Of a DNA stretch of 64,000 nucleotides, positions 8,435-20,424 are shown in pieces. The stretch lies in assembly GCF_000378965.1 (NCBI RefSeq), contig NZ_KB900536.1:1976052-2040051 (forward strand), given 5' to 3'. The notes beneath the pieces were generated by a model, which was not told the DNA's origin, made no database searches, and saw nothing but the letters and a program-made list of their open reading frames with translations. Numbering within the stretch: the stretch's first letter is position 1; every line of letters begins with the position of its first letter. A program made the translations under genes and the position numbers. The DNA comes from Thioalkalivibrio thiocyanodenitrificans ARhD 1. Lineage in GTDB: Bacteria; Pseudomonadota; Gammaproteobacteria; Ectothiorhodospirales; Ectothiorhodospiraceae.

Positions 8435-8650
8435 ATGCCCCACGTACGCGTCAAAGAAAACGAACCCTTCGAGGTGGCCCTGCGCCGCTTCAAGCGCACC
8501 TGCGAGAAGGCCGGCGTTCTGACCGAGGTCCGCCGTCGCGAGTTCTACGAAAAGCCCACGGAAGTGCGCAAGCGCAAGGCCGCCGCCGCGGTCAAGCGCC
8601 AGGCCAAGCGCGTCTCCAAGGAAGTTGCACGGCGCGAACGGCTCTACTGA
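8435..8650 (+). CDS. rpsU: 30S ribosomal protein bS21
   Basis: A 71-residue basic protein beginning [20 protein letters not shown], the invariant bS21 start, and ending in an arginine/lysine-rich tail. It helps mRNA engagement at the anti-Shine-Dalgarno region of 16S rRNA. It normally opens the macromolecular-synthesis operon rpsU-dnaG-rpoD. Here yqeY follows but dnaG and rpoD lie 22 kb away. A strong promoter lies upstream. Confidence 0.98.
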   Translation: MPHVRVKENEPFEVALRRFKRTCEKAGVLTEVRRREFYEKPTEVRKRKAAAAVKRQAKRVSKEVARRERLY

Positions 8651-8705
8651 ATCCCGCTTACCGGCGATCCGCAGCGGCCGGACACGGCCGCCGGAGAGTT
8701 CAAGC

Positions 8706-9161
8706 ATGTCGGCTGACAGCCCGCTGAAGACACGCATCACCGAGGACATGAAGTCGGCCATGCGCGCCGGCGACAAGGCCCGCCTCGGCACCATCCGCAT
8801 GGTGCTGGCCGGCGTGAAGCAGGTGGAGGTGGACACCCGGGAGGCCCTGGATGATGCCCAGGTGCTGGCGGTGCTGGACAAGATGGTCAAGCAGCGTCGA
8901 GAATCCATCACCCAGTTCCGCAAGGCCGGGCGGGACGATCTGGCCGAGGCCGAGGCACAGGAACTGGCCATCATCCAGGCCTACCTTCCCGAACCTCTGT
9001 CCGAGGCGGAGATCGCGACAATGATCGATGTGGCCATCGCCGAGACCGGCGCGGGGTCCGTTCGCGACATGGGCAAGGTCATGGGCCAGCTGAAGCCCCG
9101 CCTCCAGGGGCGCGCCGACATGGGAGCGGTGAGCAACCAGGTAAAGGCGCGCCTCTCCTGA
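8706..9161 (+). CDS. yqeY: YqeY/GatB-tail family protein
   Basis: A 151-residue helical protein of the YqeY family, related to the tRNA-binding tail domain of the GatB amidotransferase subunit. Segments such as GTIRMVLAGVKQVEVD, SITQFRKAGRDDLAEAE and YLPEPLSEAEI are typical. The start at 8706 has GGAG nine bases upstream. In many gammaproteobacteria the order is rpsU-yqeY-dnaG-rpoD; here the next gene is gltD instead. Biochemical role not settled for the family. Confidence 0.93.
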   Translation: MSADSPLKTRITEDMKSAMRAGDKARLGTIRMVLAGVKQVEVDTREALDDAQVLAVLDKMVKQRRESITQFRKAGRDDLAEAEAQELAIIQAYLPEPLSEAEIATMIDVAIAETGAGSVRDMGKVMGQLKPRLQGRADMGAVSNQVKARLS

Positions 9162-9282
9162 ATCGCCGGCCGCAACCTCACGGGCCCTGGGGTTGCACGC
9201 CGCCGGCCGGCGCATTCATGCTTCCAGACTCTGACAGGCACCCGGCCTCCGCGTGACGGTGCCTTTTCGTGCGACACGTTGA

Positions 9283-10701
<1,419 letters not shown>

Positions 10702-10703
10702 AG

Positions 10704-10811
10704 GCAGTGGCAAGTCTCAAGTGGCAAGTGGCAAGGAAGGCCAAACTTACCCCGAGGGGCGAATACTGGAGCGGAGTTCCTTGCCACTTGAGACTTGAGA
10801 CTTGCCACTTC
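10704..10811. repeat. Heptamer-repeat hairpin, gltD/hemE (CAAGTNN type)
   Basis: Left arm 10704-10738 (units CAAGTCT, CAAGTGG, CAAGTGG, CAAGGAA) and right arm 10777-10811 are inverted copies with 32 of 35 matches. The loop of 38 bases contains CCCCGAGGGG. The element fills the gap after gltD and ends 14 bases before the hemE ATG. The heptamer differs in sequence from the plsY/tsaD element, but the architecture is the same. Confidence 0.9.
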
Positions 10812-10825
10812 CCGAGACTGACCTT

Positions 10826-11878
10826 ATGAGCGAACTCAAGAACGACCGTCTGCTCCGTGCGCTGTTGCGCGAGCCCGTTGACACCACGCCCATCTGGATC
10901 ATGCGTCAGGCAGGGCGTTACCTGCCCGAGTACCGGGCCACCCGGGCAAGGGCGGGCAGTTTCATGGACCTCTGCCAGAATCCGGAGCTCGCCTGCGAGG
11001 TCACGCTTCAGCCGCTTGAGCGTTTCCCGCTGGATGCGGCCATCCTGTTTTCCGACATTCTCACCATCCCGGACGCCATGGGGCTGGGGCTGTATTTCTC
11101 GGAAGGCGAGGGGCCGCGCTTCGAGCGTCCGGTGCGCGATGCCGCGGCCATTCGCGCACTGGGTGTGCCCGACCCGGAATCAGAACTGCGCTACGTGACC
11201 GATGCCGTGCGCCTGATCCGCCGGGAGCTGCATGGCCGTGTGCCCCTGATCGGGTTCTCCGGCAGCCCCTGGACGCTGGCCACCTACATGGTGGAAGGCG
11301 GCTCGTCCAAGGAGTTCGCCCTCATCAAGGGCATGCTCTACGACGACCCGGCCACCCTGCATCACCTGCTGGGCCTGCTGGCCGATGCCGTCACCGCTTA
11401 CCTCAACGCCCAGATCGCCGCCGGCGCACAGGCGGTGATGGTGTTCGACACCTGGGGCGGCAGCCTGACGCCAGAAGGCTACCGGGAATTCTCCCTGGCC
11501 TACATGCAGCGCATCGTGGACCGGCTGACCCGGGAGAATGAAGGCCGGCGCGTGCCGGTGACCCTGTTCACCAAGGGCGGGGGCGCCTGGCTGGAGGCCA
11601 TGGCCGACACCGGCTGCGATGGTCTGGGGCTGGACTGGACGGTCAACATCGGCGAGGCCCGCCGCCGGGTGGGAGAGCGGGTGGCGCTACAGGGTAATCT
11701 GGACCCGGCGGTGCTCTACGCCTCACCCGAGCGGGTACGCGAGGAAGCACGCAGGATACTGGGGGATTTCGGCGAGGGCACGGGCCATGTCTTCAACCTG
11801 GGCCACGGCATCCACCCGGGGATCGATCCGGAAAAGGTGGCGGCGCTGGTGGACGAGGTACACCAGCGCCGGAAGTAA
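10826..11878 (+). CDS. hemE: Uroporphyrinogen decarboxylase
   Basis: A 350-residue TIM-barrel enzyme converting uroporphyrinogen III to coproporphyrinogen III in haem synthesis. The N-terminal [15 protein letters not shown] motif holds the catalytic arginines; [16 protein letters not shown] and [13 protein letters not shown] are conserved. The ATG at 10826 ([10 protein letters not shown]) is chosen over an in-frame start 24 bases earlier that lies inside the hairpin arm. No clear Shine-Dalgarno. The TAA stop is in the left arm of the next repeat element. Confidence 0.96.
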   Translation: MSELKNDRLLRALLREPVDTTPIWIMRQAGRYLPEYRATRARAGSFMDLCQNPELACEVTLQPLERFPLDAAILFSDILTIPDAMGLGLYFSEGEGPRFERPVRDAAAIRALGVPDPESELRYVTDAVRLIRRELHGRVPLIGFSGSPWTLATYMVEGGSSKEFALIKGMLYDDPATLHHLLGLLADAVTAYLNAQIAAGAQAVMVFDTWGGSLTPEGYREFSLAYMQRIVDRLTRENEGRRVPVTLFTKGGGAWLEAMADTGCDGLGLDWTVNIGEARRRVGERVALQGNLDPAVLYASPERVREEARRILGDFGEGTGHVFNLGHGIHPGIDPEKVAALVDEVHQRRK

Positions 11879-11981
11879 GAAGTGTGAACTGGGAAGTGCG
11901 AATCGGATAAGGGCAAACCCCGCGCCATCCGAAGTAGCCGGTCGTTTACTTCCTGCTTCCAAATTCTCACTTCCCACCTCC
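11871..11981. repeat. Heptamer-repeat hairpin, hemE/unknown gene (GAAGTGN type)
   Basis: Left arm 11871-11902 (GGAAGTA, AGAAGTG, TGAACTG, GGAAGTG) and right arm 11950-11981 (reverse complement GGAGGTG, GGAAGTG, AGAATTT, GGAAGCA) match at about 23 of 32 positions with heptamer phase kept. It is a more diverged copy. The hemE TAA and the TGA of the convergent gene both lie within the arms. Confidence 0.8.
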
Positions 11982-12566
11982 AAGGAGCCCCTTCACCTCC
12001 TTGATCCCCGCACGGCGCATGGGCCTGCCGTCCACCGGGCTCTGCGGAGCCTGGCGGATGCCCTTGACCGGGAACACCACCGCCTCCACCTGGGCGGCCG
12101 GCCCGGGGAAGACGACCACCGGGTAGGCCGTGTGGCCCTGAGCGGTGCGCAGACGCCGCTCCTCCCCGCGCCAGCGGATGCCGCGGTCCTCAAGATGGAA
12201 GATGATCTCCTCCACGCTGTCGGCAAACACATGCAGCGTCACTTCGTCGCGGCCGTTGACCACCCCGTCCAGCACCGGCCCCACCAATCGGGGCTCGAAT
12301 GGTTCCAGGAGCTTCATGGCATCCAGCGCCACGGTACGCAGACGCAACAGTTCCGTACGGCGGGAATCATCGTCGAACAGGCGCTGACGCGCCCGCACCG
12401 CATCGTCGATCTCCGCATTGCGGGGCAGGTTGCGGGTCTGGGCCGCACCCAGGCGCTCGGCGGCCTTGCGCTTGGCCAGGCCATAGTCGATGACGCCCTC
12501 GTCAAGGATGATCCGGGCCGCCTCCTCGGTGATGAGGTGGCGCACCCTCAGGTCGTTGGTGGACAC
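11967..12566 (-). CDS. Conserved hypothetical protein downstream of mrcA
   Basis: I do not recognise this 199-residue soluble protein with certainty. It starts at a GTG whose first base overlaps the mrcA stop (TAGTG), so it is probably translated by coupling. The N-terminal half is charged and helical (AKRKAAERLGAAQTRNLPR); the centre reads VTLHVFADSVEEIIFHLEDR and the C-terminal part YPVVVFPGPAAQVEAVVFP. No signal peptide or membrane helix is evident. The central segment loosely recalls minimal nucleotidyltransferase proteins, which I would not assert. The last codons are encoded by the heptamer repeat arm. Confidence 0.75.
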   Translation of the reverse strand: MSTNDLRVRHLITEEAARIILDEGVIDYGLAKRKAAERLGAAQTRNLPRNAEIDDAVRARQRLFDDDSRRTELLRLRTVALDAMKLLEPFEPRLVGPVLDGVVNGRDEVTLHVFADSVEEIIFHLEDRGIRWRGEERRLRTAQGHTAYPVVVFPGPAAQVEAVVFPVKGIRQAPQSPVDGRPMRRAGIKEVKGLLGGGK

Positions 12567-15037
12567 TAGAAAAGGCTCTCGGGTCGGACGCTGTCTGATT
12601 CACCGGAACGCGAGTCCCGACTTGCGGCGCGTCCGCCGGGGTCGCCTTCCGGCACCTGCTCGGGCGTGAAGGTCTCAAAGATCGTGCGCCTGCTTCCGGA
12701 GGAGGCCAGGCGGCCCGTTTCCGCATCGATGCGCACCGTCACCATGCCTTCGGGCTGCGGCAGGGAGCGCTCCGGCCTGCCGTCCAGGGCCACACCCATG
12801 AAATCCACCCAGATGGGCAGCGCCACGACGCCGCCCGTCTCCCGCGGACCCAGCGGACTGTTGTCGTCGAAACCCAGCCACACAGTCGTCACCACGTCGC
12901 GATTGAACCCGCTGAACCACGCGTCGCGCAGATCATTGGTGGTGCCGGTCTTGCCGGCAAGATCAGCGCGTCCCAGTTGTCGCGCGCGACGCCCGGTGCC
13001 CTCCTGGATCACGTCGCGCATCATGCTGACCATCTGGTAGGCATTGGCCGGACTGAGCACCCGCTCGGCCGGCTCGATCAGTGGCAGGGGCGTTGCGCCC
13101 GGGTCCCCGGTCACGGGATGGCCGTCATGATCCACCGGGGTCAGCCCGGCGCCATCCTCGACCACCGAATCACACGGGGGATCGCAGACGCGCCGGGGCG
13201 CGGCCTGAAGCAGCGGTTCGCCGTCGGGCCCCTCGATACGCTCGATGAACCAGGGATCCACCCGGTATCCGCCATTCGCGAACACCGCATACGCGGCCGC
13301 CATCTCCATTGGGGTGACCGTGCCGCTGCCCAGGGCCAGCGAAAGGTTTCTGGGCTGCCGGGACAGGTCGAATCCGAATCGGCTGAGGAAGCCGTGTCCA
13401 TAGCCCACGCCAATGGCATGCAGCAGCCGGATGGACACCAGGTTTCGCGACTGGGCAAGTGCGTCCCGCAGCCGGGTGGGCCCGTAGAACTGCCCGCTGT
13501 AGTTGGTGGGCCGCCAGGTGTCCTCCAGGGCCGCGTCCTCGAATACCACCGGCGCGTCATTGATGAGGCTGGCCGGCGAATAGCCCCGTTCCAGGGAAGC
13601 GGAGTAGAGAAACGGCTTGAAGGCCGATCCCGGCTGGCGCTCCGCCTGAACCGCACGGTTGAAACTGCCTCGATAGAAGTCGAAGCCTCCCACCAGCGCC
13701 TGCAGGGCACCGTCATCGGGATCCATGGCCACCAGAGCCCCGCCGACCGCCGGAACCTGCCCCAGCACCCAGCGCTCGCGGTCTCCGGACGCCCGTTCCA
13801 CCCGGATGAGATCACCCGGCGACAGCACGTCACCGAGCCGCGTCGGGGCATCCCCGGTGCGGGACACATTGATATAGGGACGCGCCCAGGACACCGCATC
13901 CAGATCCAGGGACACGCGGCTGCCGGCCCCCATATAGACCTCGGCCGAGCCTTCTTCCACCTGGATCACGATACCCGGCCACAGCCGCCCCCCCACCCGG
14001 GCCACCCGGGAGAGCACCTCATCCCAGGCACCCTCGTCGGCATGTCCCGACAGGTCGATGCGCGCCTCCGGCCCGCGGTAACCATGGCGCCGGTCATAAC
14101 CGATCAGGCCCTGACGCAGGGCATCGTTGCCGGCCCGCTGCATGCGGCTGTCCAAGGTCGTGTAGACACGGAACCCGTCGGTATAGGCGGCGTCCCCATG
14201 CCGGGCCACCATCTCCTGGCGCACCATCTCACCCACGAAGGGGGCCTCCAGTTGCACCACCGGGTGGTGCAGCCGGGCCGCCACCGGCGCCTGCAGGGCC
14301 TGCCGGTAGTCCTCGGAGGTCACCCAGCCGAGGCTGTGCATGCGGCCCAGCACGTAGTTGCGCCGGATCTCCGCGCGTCGCGGGCTGGTGACCGGGTTGG
14401 CGGCGGACGGCGCCTTGGGCAACCCGGCGATCACGGCGATCTGGTCCAGGGTCAGGTCATCGACGGTGGCCCCGTAATAGACCTGCGCCGCCGCGGCCAC
14501 CCCGTAGGCCCTCTGCCCCAGATAAATCTTGTTCAGGTAGAGCTCGAGGATCTCGTCCTTGCTGAGTTCGCGCTCGATGCGAAGCGCCAGGAAAATCTCC
14601 GTCAGTTTTCGGGTGTAGGTGCGGTCGCGACTCAGGAAGAAGTTGCGCGCCAGCTGCATGGTGATGGTGCTGCCGCCCTGGCTCCGCTCCCCGGTGGTCA
14701 TCAGGTTGTGGGCCGCGCGCAGCAGTCCCTGGTAATCCACCCCCGGGTGGGAATAGAACCGGTCATCCTCCGCGGCCAGGAAGGCCTGCACCATCCGCTC
14801 GGGGACCTCTTGCAGGCGCAGCGGCTCCCGGCGCTGCTCGCCGTACTCCGCGATCAGCAGACCGTCCCGGCTGTACACCCGCAACGGGACCTGGAGATGC
14901 ACCTCCCGAAGCGAGTCGACCTCGGGCATGTCCGGGGCCACATAAATATAGGCACCGGCCACGACCAGGATGCCGACAAAGAAAAGCGCGAAGAGGCTCG
15001 TGACGCCCCAGCGGATCAATTTCAGGATGGCAATCAT
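12566..15037 (-). CDS. mrcA: Penicillin-binding protein 1A, bifunctional
   Basis: An 823-residue class A PBP that polymerises and crosslinks peptidoglycan. One N-terminal membrane helix is followed by the glycosyltransferase domain (AAEDDRFYSHPGVDYQG with the catalytic glutamate; GGSTITMQLARNFFL; YLNKIYLGQ). The transpeptidase domain has the active-site SAFK (QPGSAFKPF), SRN (AQSRNLVS) and KTGTT motifs. An OB-like insertion lies between the two. It is divergent from pilM, the conserved ponA<>pilMNOPQ arrangement. Complete. Confidence 0.97.
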   Translation of the reverse strand: MIAILKLIRWGVTSLFALFFVGILVVAGAYIYVAPDMPEVDSLREVHLQVPLRVYSRDGLLIAEYGEQRREPLRLQEVPERMVQAFLAAEDDRFYSHPGVDYQGLLRAAHNLMTTGERSQGGSTITMQLARNFFLSRDRTYTRKLTEIFLALRIERELSKDEILELYLNKIYLGQRAYGVAAAAQVYYGATVDDLTLDQIAVIAGLPKAPSAANPVTSPRRAEIRRNYVLGRMHSLGWVTSEDYRQALQAPVAARLHHPVVQLEAPFVGEMVRQEMVARHGDAAYTDGFRVYTTLDSRMQRAGNDALRQGLIGYDRRHGYRGPEARIDLSGHADEGAWDEVLSRVARVGGRLWPGIVIQVEEGSAEVYMGAGSRVSLDLDAVSWARPYINVSRTGDAPTRLGDVLSPGDLIRVERASGDRERWVLGQVPAVGGALVAMDPDDGALQALVGGFDFYRGSFNRAVQAERQPGSAFKPFLYSASLERGYSPASLINDAPVVFEDAALEDTWRPTNYSGQFYGPTRLRDALAQSRNLVSIRLLHAIGVGYGHGFLSRFGFDLSRQPRNLSLALGSGTVTPMEMAAAYAVFANGGYRVDPWFIERIEGPDGEPLLQAAPRRVCDPPCDSVVEDGAGLTPVDHDGHPVTGDPGATPLPLIEPAERVLSPANAYQMVSMMRDVIQEGTGRRARQLGRADLAGKTGTTNDLRDAWFSGFNRDVVTTVWLGFDDNSPLGPRETGGVVALPIWVDFMGVALDGRPERSLPQPEGMVTVRIDAETGRLASSGSRRTIFETFTPEQVPEGDPGGRAASRDSRSGESDSVRPESLF

Positions 15038-15082
15038 TCAAGGGGCCCAAAACAAGCCGCGAGGAGGTAGGACGTCGGGAAA

Positions 15083-15111
15083 ATGATACCGTTGCTCTGC
15101 AAAACTGAAAA
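15083..15111 (-). promoter_or_regulatory. Candidate mrcA promoter
   Basis: On the minus strand, TTTTCA (15106-15111) and TATCAT (15083-15088) are separated by 17 bases, about 45 bases before the mrcA ATG. Moderate match to sigma-70. Confidence 0.4.
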
Positions 15112-15155
15112 CCCGTTCAAATAATTGAGAAATTTATGCTAGTTATTTTATGGAG

Positions 15156-15184
15156 TTGGGGCTAGTATCTAGAAAAAATATAAG
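15156..15184 (+). promoter_or_regulatory. Candidate pilMNOPQ promoter
   Basis: TTGGGG (15156-15161) and TATAAG (15179-15184) are separated by 17 bases in the AT-rich part of the gap. It is oriented towards pilM. Confidence 0.45.
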
Positions 15185-15346
15185 TTATACACTGATCCAG
15201 ATAAAAAAAGGGACCTCGGGCATCCACTCTTGGCGCACAGCGGATGGGACCTCCATCCTCGACGACGATTGCGTATTTGCCCCGGGCGGCGGCTCCGCTG
15301 CCGCGCCCCGACAGAGGTGTCGACAACCTGGTCCGGGCCAGAGTGA

Positions 15347-16419
<1,073 letters not shown>

Positions 16420-16420
<1 letters not shown>

Positions 16421-16995
16421 TGTCCCAGATCAACCTGCTCCCCTGGCGTGAGCAACGGCGCAAAGAGCAGCAGAAGGAATTCGGCATCATCGCGGGATTG
16501 TGCGCGGCTGTCGCGGTCGTGGCGGTGTTCTTCGCCCACGTGTACGTCAACGGGCTGATCGAACACCAGGAGGCCCGGAATTCCTATCTGCAGAACGAGA
16601 TCCGCATTCTGGACCGCCAGATCGCCGAGATCCGGGACCTGGAGGCCACCCGTCAGGCGTTGATCGACCGGATGAACGTCATCCAGGAGCTTCAGGCCAG
16701 CCGGCCGGTGGTGGTGCGCCTGTTCGACGAGATGGTCACCACCCTGCCGGACGGGACCTATCTCACCCTCATCGAGCAGCGGGACGCCAACCTGACAATC
16801 CGCGGCCGGGCGGAGTCCAACGCCCGCATCTCGGCGATGATGCGCAATCTGGAGGCCTCCCCCTGGTTCGGCGAACCGACGCTGAACGTGATCGAGACCC
16901 GCGAGGCGAACGGTGTCCGTACCAGGGACTTCTCACTGCGGGTCGGACAGACCACGCCGGGGTCCGATGACGATGAAGAGGATACAGGTGCATGA
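16420..16995 (+). CDS. pilN: Type IV pilus alignment protein PilN
   Basis: A 191-residue single-pass inner-membrane protein. The N-terminal peptide MSQINLLPWREQRRKEQQ is the conserved PilM-binding INLLPWR motif. A membrane helix (about residues 22-45) and a coiled coil lead into a ferredoxin-like periplasmic domain that pairs with PilO. The start overlaps the pilM stop (TGATG) and has GAGGAG nine bases upstream. The acidic C-terminus overlaps pilO by four bases. Confidence 0.97.
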
Positions 16996-17576
16996 ACCTG
17001 CAGGATCTCAACAACGTTGACCTCAAGAACCTCGGCACCGCGCCCGGGCCGATCAAGGCCATCGCCGTCCTGATCGTGGTCATTGCCATCCTGGGGGCCG
17101 GCTACTGGTTCATCATCAAGGATCAGCTTGTACAACTGGACCGGGTACAGGCCGAGGAGACCCAGTTGCGGCAGACCTTTGAGATCCGCCAGCGGCGCGC
17201 GGCCAACCTGGACGCTTACCGCGCCCAGCTGGAAGAGATGCAGCGCACCTTCGGCGCCATGCTGCGTCAGCTGCCAAGCCGGACCGAGGTGCCGAGTCTG
17301 CTGGTAGACATCTCCCAGACCGCCCTGGCCAGCGGACTGGAAATCGAGCTGTTCCGGCCCCAGGCCGAACAGCAGCGCGGCTTCTACGCCGAGATGCCCA
17401 TCGAGATGCGCATGCGCGGAAACTACGAGCAGATGGCCGAGTTCACCAGCGGCGTGGCGAGTCTGCCCCGCATCGTGACCATGCACAACCTGGTGATCCG
17501 CCCCCAGGAAGAGGGCCGTCTGATCATGGAGGCCACCGCCAGGACCTACCGCTACCTGGATGAGAACGATGGCTGA
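16992..17576 (+). CDS. pilO: Type IV pilus alignment protein PilO
   Basis: A 194-residue inner-membrane protein with one helix (about residues 22-45), a coiled-coil stretch (QAEETQLRQTFEIRQRRAAN) and a ferredoxin-like periplasmic domain. It forms heterodimers with PilN and links to PilP. The start overlaps pilN in an ATGA junction and the stop lies inside pilP. Length and layout are standard. Confidence 0.96.
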   Translation: MNLQDLNNVDLKNLGTAPGPIKAIAVLIVVIAILGAGYWFIIKDQLVQLDRVQAEETQLRQTFEIRQRRAANLDAYRAQLEEMQRTFGAMLRQLPSRTEVPSLLVDISQTALASGLEIELFRPQAEQQRGFYAEMPIEMRMRGNYEQMAEFTSGVASLPRIVTMHNLVIRPQEEGRLIMEATARTYRYLDENDG

Positions 17577-18126
17577 TCCTCGCACCAACCCCCTGGTCCG
17601 CTGGGGGCGCCTGATCACCGTACTCGCCACGGCGCCCCTGCTCGCCGCCGCTCTGTCCGGCTGCAGCACCGGCATGAGCGACCTCGAACAGTACGTGGAA
17701 CAGACCAAGGCTCGGCCGGGCGGGCGCGTCGAGCCCATCCCGGAAGTGGAGCCGCACGAGGTATTCATCTATCCGGGCCATGAGCGGGATCCCTTCGACT
17801 CGTCCATCCTTGCACCGAGGCTGCCGGACCGGGAGATTGCCACGAGCACCGTGACCATCGATCCGGACCGTCCCCAGGAGTACCTTGAAAGCTACCCCCT
17901 GGACACGTTGCGCATGGTGGGCACCCTGGAACAGGGCGGCACCCAGTGGGCGCTCATCCGTACCCCCGACCGGACCATCCAGCGGGTGACCACCGGGAAC
18001 TACATGGGCCAAAACCACGGGCGGATCACCGAGATCCGCGAAACCGGCGTCGAACTGACTGAGATCATCCCCGACGGATTCGGCGGTTACATGGAGCAAG
18101 ACACCTCCATTGCGCTTAGCGAATAA
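17569..18126 (+). CDS. pilP: Type IV pilus lipoprotein PilP
   Basis: A 185-residue inner-membrane lipoprotein linking PilNO to the PilQ secretin. A signal peptide with lipobox AALSGC is followed by an unstructured stretch and the HR-like beta domain (LRMVGTLEQGGTQWALIR; VTTGNYMGQNHGRI). The start at 17569 is preferred because GGATGAG lies six bases upstream; a second ATG at 17560 is possible. It overlaps pilO by eight bases. Confidence 0.95.
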   Translation: MADPRTNPLVRWGRLITVLATAPLLAAALSGCSTGMSDLEQYVEQTKARPGGRVEPIPEVEPHEVFIYPGHERDPFDSSILAPRLPDREIATSTVTIDPDRPQEYLESYPLDTLRMVGTLEQGGTQWALIRTPDRTIQRVTTGNYMGQNHGRITEIRETGVELTEIIPDGFGGYMEQDTSIALSE

Positions 18127-18145
18127 GCAACGAGGAACTGACGTT

Positions 18146-20332
18146 ATGAGACTGGCGACCCTCACCTGCCTCCCCCACCGGCTGCGGCACTCCACCCGGG
18201 CATCGGACAGGGGATTATTGCGCGGCCTGACGGCGCTGCTGTTCGGCTGCATCCTTGCCCTCTGGCAGGCAAACGCCCTGGCCTCCGGTAATGCGCTCGA
18301 GCGCATCTCGTTCACCAGTCTGCCGGGGGACCGACTGCAGATCTCCATGAGCTTCACCAATCCCCCGGACGAACCCGCCAGCTTCACCATCGACAATCCG
18401 GCGCGCATCGCGCTGGACTTCCCCGACACGCGAATCGCTCTCTCCCAACGCAGCCAGGACATCGGCGTGGGCCTTGCCCGGTCCATATCCACGGCGGAGG
18501 CGCGGGACCGCACCCGCGTGGTGGTCAACCTGGTGCGCATGGTCCGCTACGACACGCAGGTGCGTGGCAACGATCTCATCCTTACCCTCTCGCCCACGGG
18601 CGACGGCGGCGCACCGGCGGCCGCACCCGGAACCGTCCCCACCGCCGCAGCGCCCGGGCGGCCCGGGCGATCCGTATCCCGGGAACTGACCAACGTGGAT
18701 TTCCGCCGCGGCCCGGAAGGCGAGGGGCGCGTCGTGATCCACCTGTCCGATCCCAGGACGACCGTGGACGTGCGCGAGCAGGCCGGCCGCATCGAGCTTT
18801 CCTTCGCGCGCGCCACCCTGCCCGAGGCACTGGAACGCCGCCTGGACGTGGTGGACTTCGCCACGCCGGTGCAGACCATCGACGCCATCTCCGAGACTGA
18901 CCGGGTGCGGATCCTGGTGGCCACCAGCGGGCGCTATGACACCATCTCGTACCAGATGGAGGACCGGTTTACCCTGGAGGTGAAACCCGTCACCGAGGCC
19001 GAGGCCGAGGAAATCCAGCGCGAGCGCTTCACCTATACCGGGGAGAGGCTGTCGCTCAACTTTCAGGACATCGAGGTGCGCTCGGTGCTGCAGCTGATCG
19101 CCGACTTTACCGACCTCAACATCGTGGTGAGCGACTCGGTGACCGGCAACATCACCCTGCGTCTGCGCAATGTCCCCTGGGATCAGGCCCTGGACATCGT
19201 GCTGCGCTCCCGGGGCCTGGACATGCGCGAGGCCGGCAACGTCATCTACGTGGCGCCCAGCGAGGAGATCGCCGCGCGCGAGCAACTGGAACTCGAAAGC
19301 CAGCAGGTGCTCCAGGAACATGCACCGTTGCGCGCCGAGTTCATTCAGGTCAACTATGCCCGGGCCGAGGATGTGGCGGGCATCATCCGCAGTGAACGCG
19401 CCACCTTCATGTCGGACCGTGGCAGCCTGACCGTGGACAGCCGCACCAACACCCTGCTCATCCAGGACACCGACGCCAAGCTCGAGGAGATCCGCCGGCT
19501 GGTGGACCGCCTCGACGTACCCGTGCAGCAGGTGCTCATCGAGACGCGCATCGTCATCGCCTCCGATGACTTCGCCCGGGACCTGGGCGCGCGCTTCGGT
19601 GTCTCCGGCGCCCGGCAGGCCGGGCGGGGCGTCACGACCATCGGCGGCAATCTGAGCGCCACCGACAGCATGGTCGGCGACGCGGCCACCAACCTGGCCA
19701 CGACCGGCAATCCCTTCCCCGTGGGCGTGCCCGGCCTCTCGGACCGGCTCAACGTGGGGCTGCCCGTCACTGCGGCGGGCGCCGGCCAGTTCGCGCTGTC
19801 CATCCTGCGGCCCGACGTGCTGCTGGACCTGGAGATCTCCGCCCTGCAGGTGGAAGGCCGCGGCGAGATCATCTCCAGCCCGCGGGTGATCACCGCCAAC
19901 GGCCAGACGGCACGCATCCAGCAGGGTGAACGCATCCCCTACCAGGAGGCCACCTCCAGCGGCGCCACGGCCGTGCAGTTCATCGAGGCGGTGCTGGCCA
20001 CGGAGGTGACGCCGCAGATCACCCCCAACGGCAACATCATCCTCAACATCAAGGTGAACAAGGACAATCCGGGCACCCTCGAGGTACAGGGCACCCCGTC
20101 CATCGAGACCCGCGAGGTGGAGACCCAGGTGTTCGTGCGCAACGGCGAGACCGTGGTGCTCGGCGGTGTCTACGAGATCGACACGCTGGAGACCCTGGAG
20201 AAGGTGCCATTCTTCGGCGACCTCCCCGGCCTGCGCCACCTGTTCCGGCGCACCGGGTCCTCCAGCCGCAAGGCCGAACTGCTGATCTTCGTCACGCCGA
20301 AGGTGGTCGATGAGGCCCTTCTTGACCGGTAA
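18146..20332 (+). CDS. pilQ: Type IV pilus secretin PilQ
   Basis: A 728-residue outer-membrane secretin through which the pilus exits. Order: signal peptide, two AMIN domains that bind peptidoglycan (about residues 45-270), STN/N0 domain (LNFQDIEVRSVLQLIADFTD), N1 domain, then the secretin pore with VLIETRIVIA and the C-terminal VTPQITPNGNIILNIKVNKD and ETVVLGGVYE segments. The start at 18146 has GAGGA ten bases upstream. In relatives aroK follows directly; here a lipoprotein gene intervenes. Confidence 0.97.
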   Translation: MRLATLTCLPHRLRHSTRASDRGLLRGLTALLFGCILALWQANALASGNALERISFTSLPGDRLQISMSFTNPPDEPASFTIDNPARIALDFPDTRIALSQRSQDIGVGLARSISTAEARDRTRVVVNLVRMVRYDTQVRGNDLILTLSPTGDGGAPAAAPGTVPTAAAPGRPGRSVSRELTNVDFRRGPEGEGRVVIHLSDPRTTVDVREQAGRIELSFARATLPEALERRLDVVDFATPVQTIDAISETDRVRILVATSGRYDTISYQMEDRFTLEVKPVTEAEAEEIQRERFTYTGERLSLNFQDIEVRSVLQLIADFTDLNIVVSDSVTGNITLRLRNVPWDQALDIVLRSRGLDMREAGNVIYVAPSEEIAAREQLELESQQVLQEHAPLRAEFIQVNYARAEDVAGIIRSERATFMSDRGSLTVDSRTNTLLIQDTDAKLEEIRRLVDRLDVPVQQVLIETRIVIASDDFARDLGARFGVSGARQAGRGVTTIGGNLSATDSMVGDAATNLATTGNPFPVGVPGLSDRLNVGLPVTAAGAGQFALSILRPDVLLDLEISALQVEGRGEIISSPRVITANGQTARIQQGERIPYQEATSSGATAVQFIEAVLATEVTPQITPNGNIILNIKVNKDNPGTLEVQGTPSIETREVETQVFVRNGETVVLGGVYEIDTLETLEKVPFFGDLPGLRHLFRRTGSSSRKAELLIFVTPKVVDEALLDR

Positions 20333-20424
20333 TCCGGGGACGTGAACGACTTGAACAAAAATGACAGCTTCCGGCATCCGATGCATGCCAGGGCTTTGAC
20401 GTAACATCCAAGGGAGCCAGGCCC

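Noticed and set aside
12977-15070. 697-codon open frame opposite mrcA, and similar long frames opposite pilQ and mtrC
   Set aside because: All are antisense to intact, motif-complete genes and have no independent evidence.
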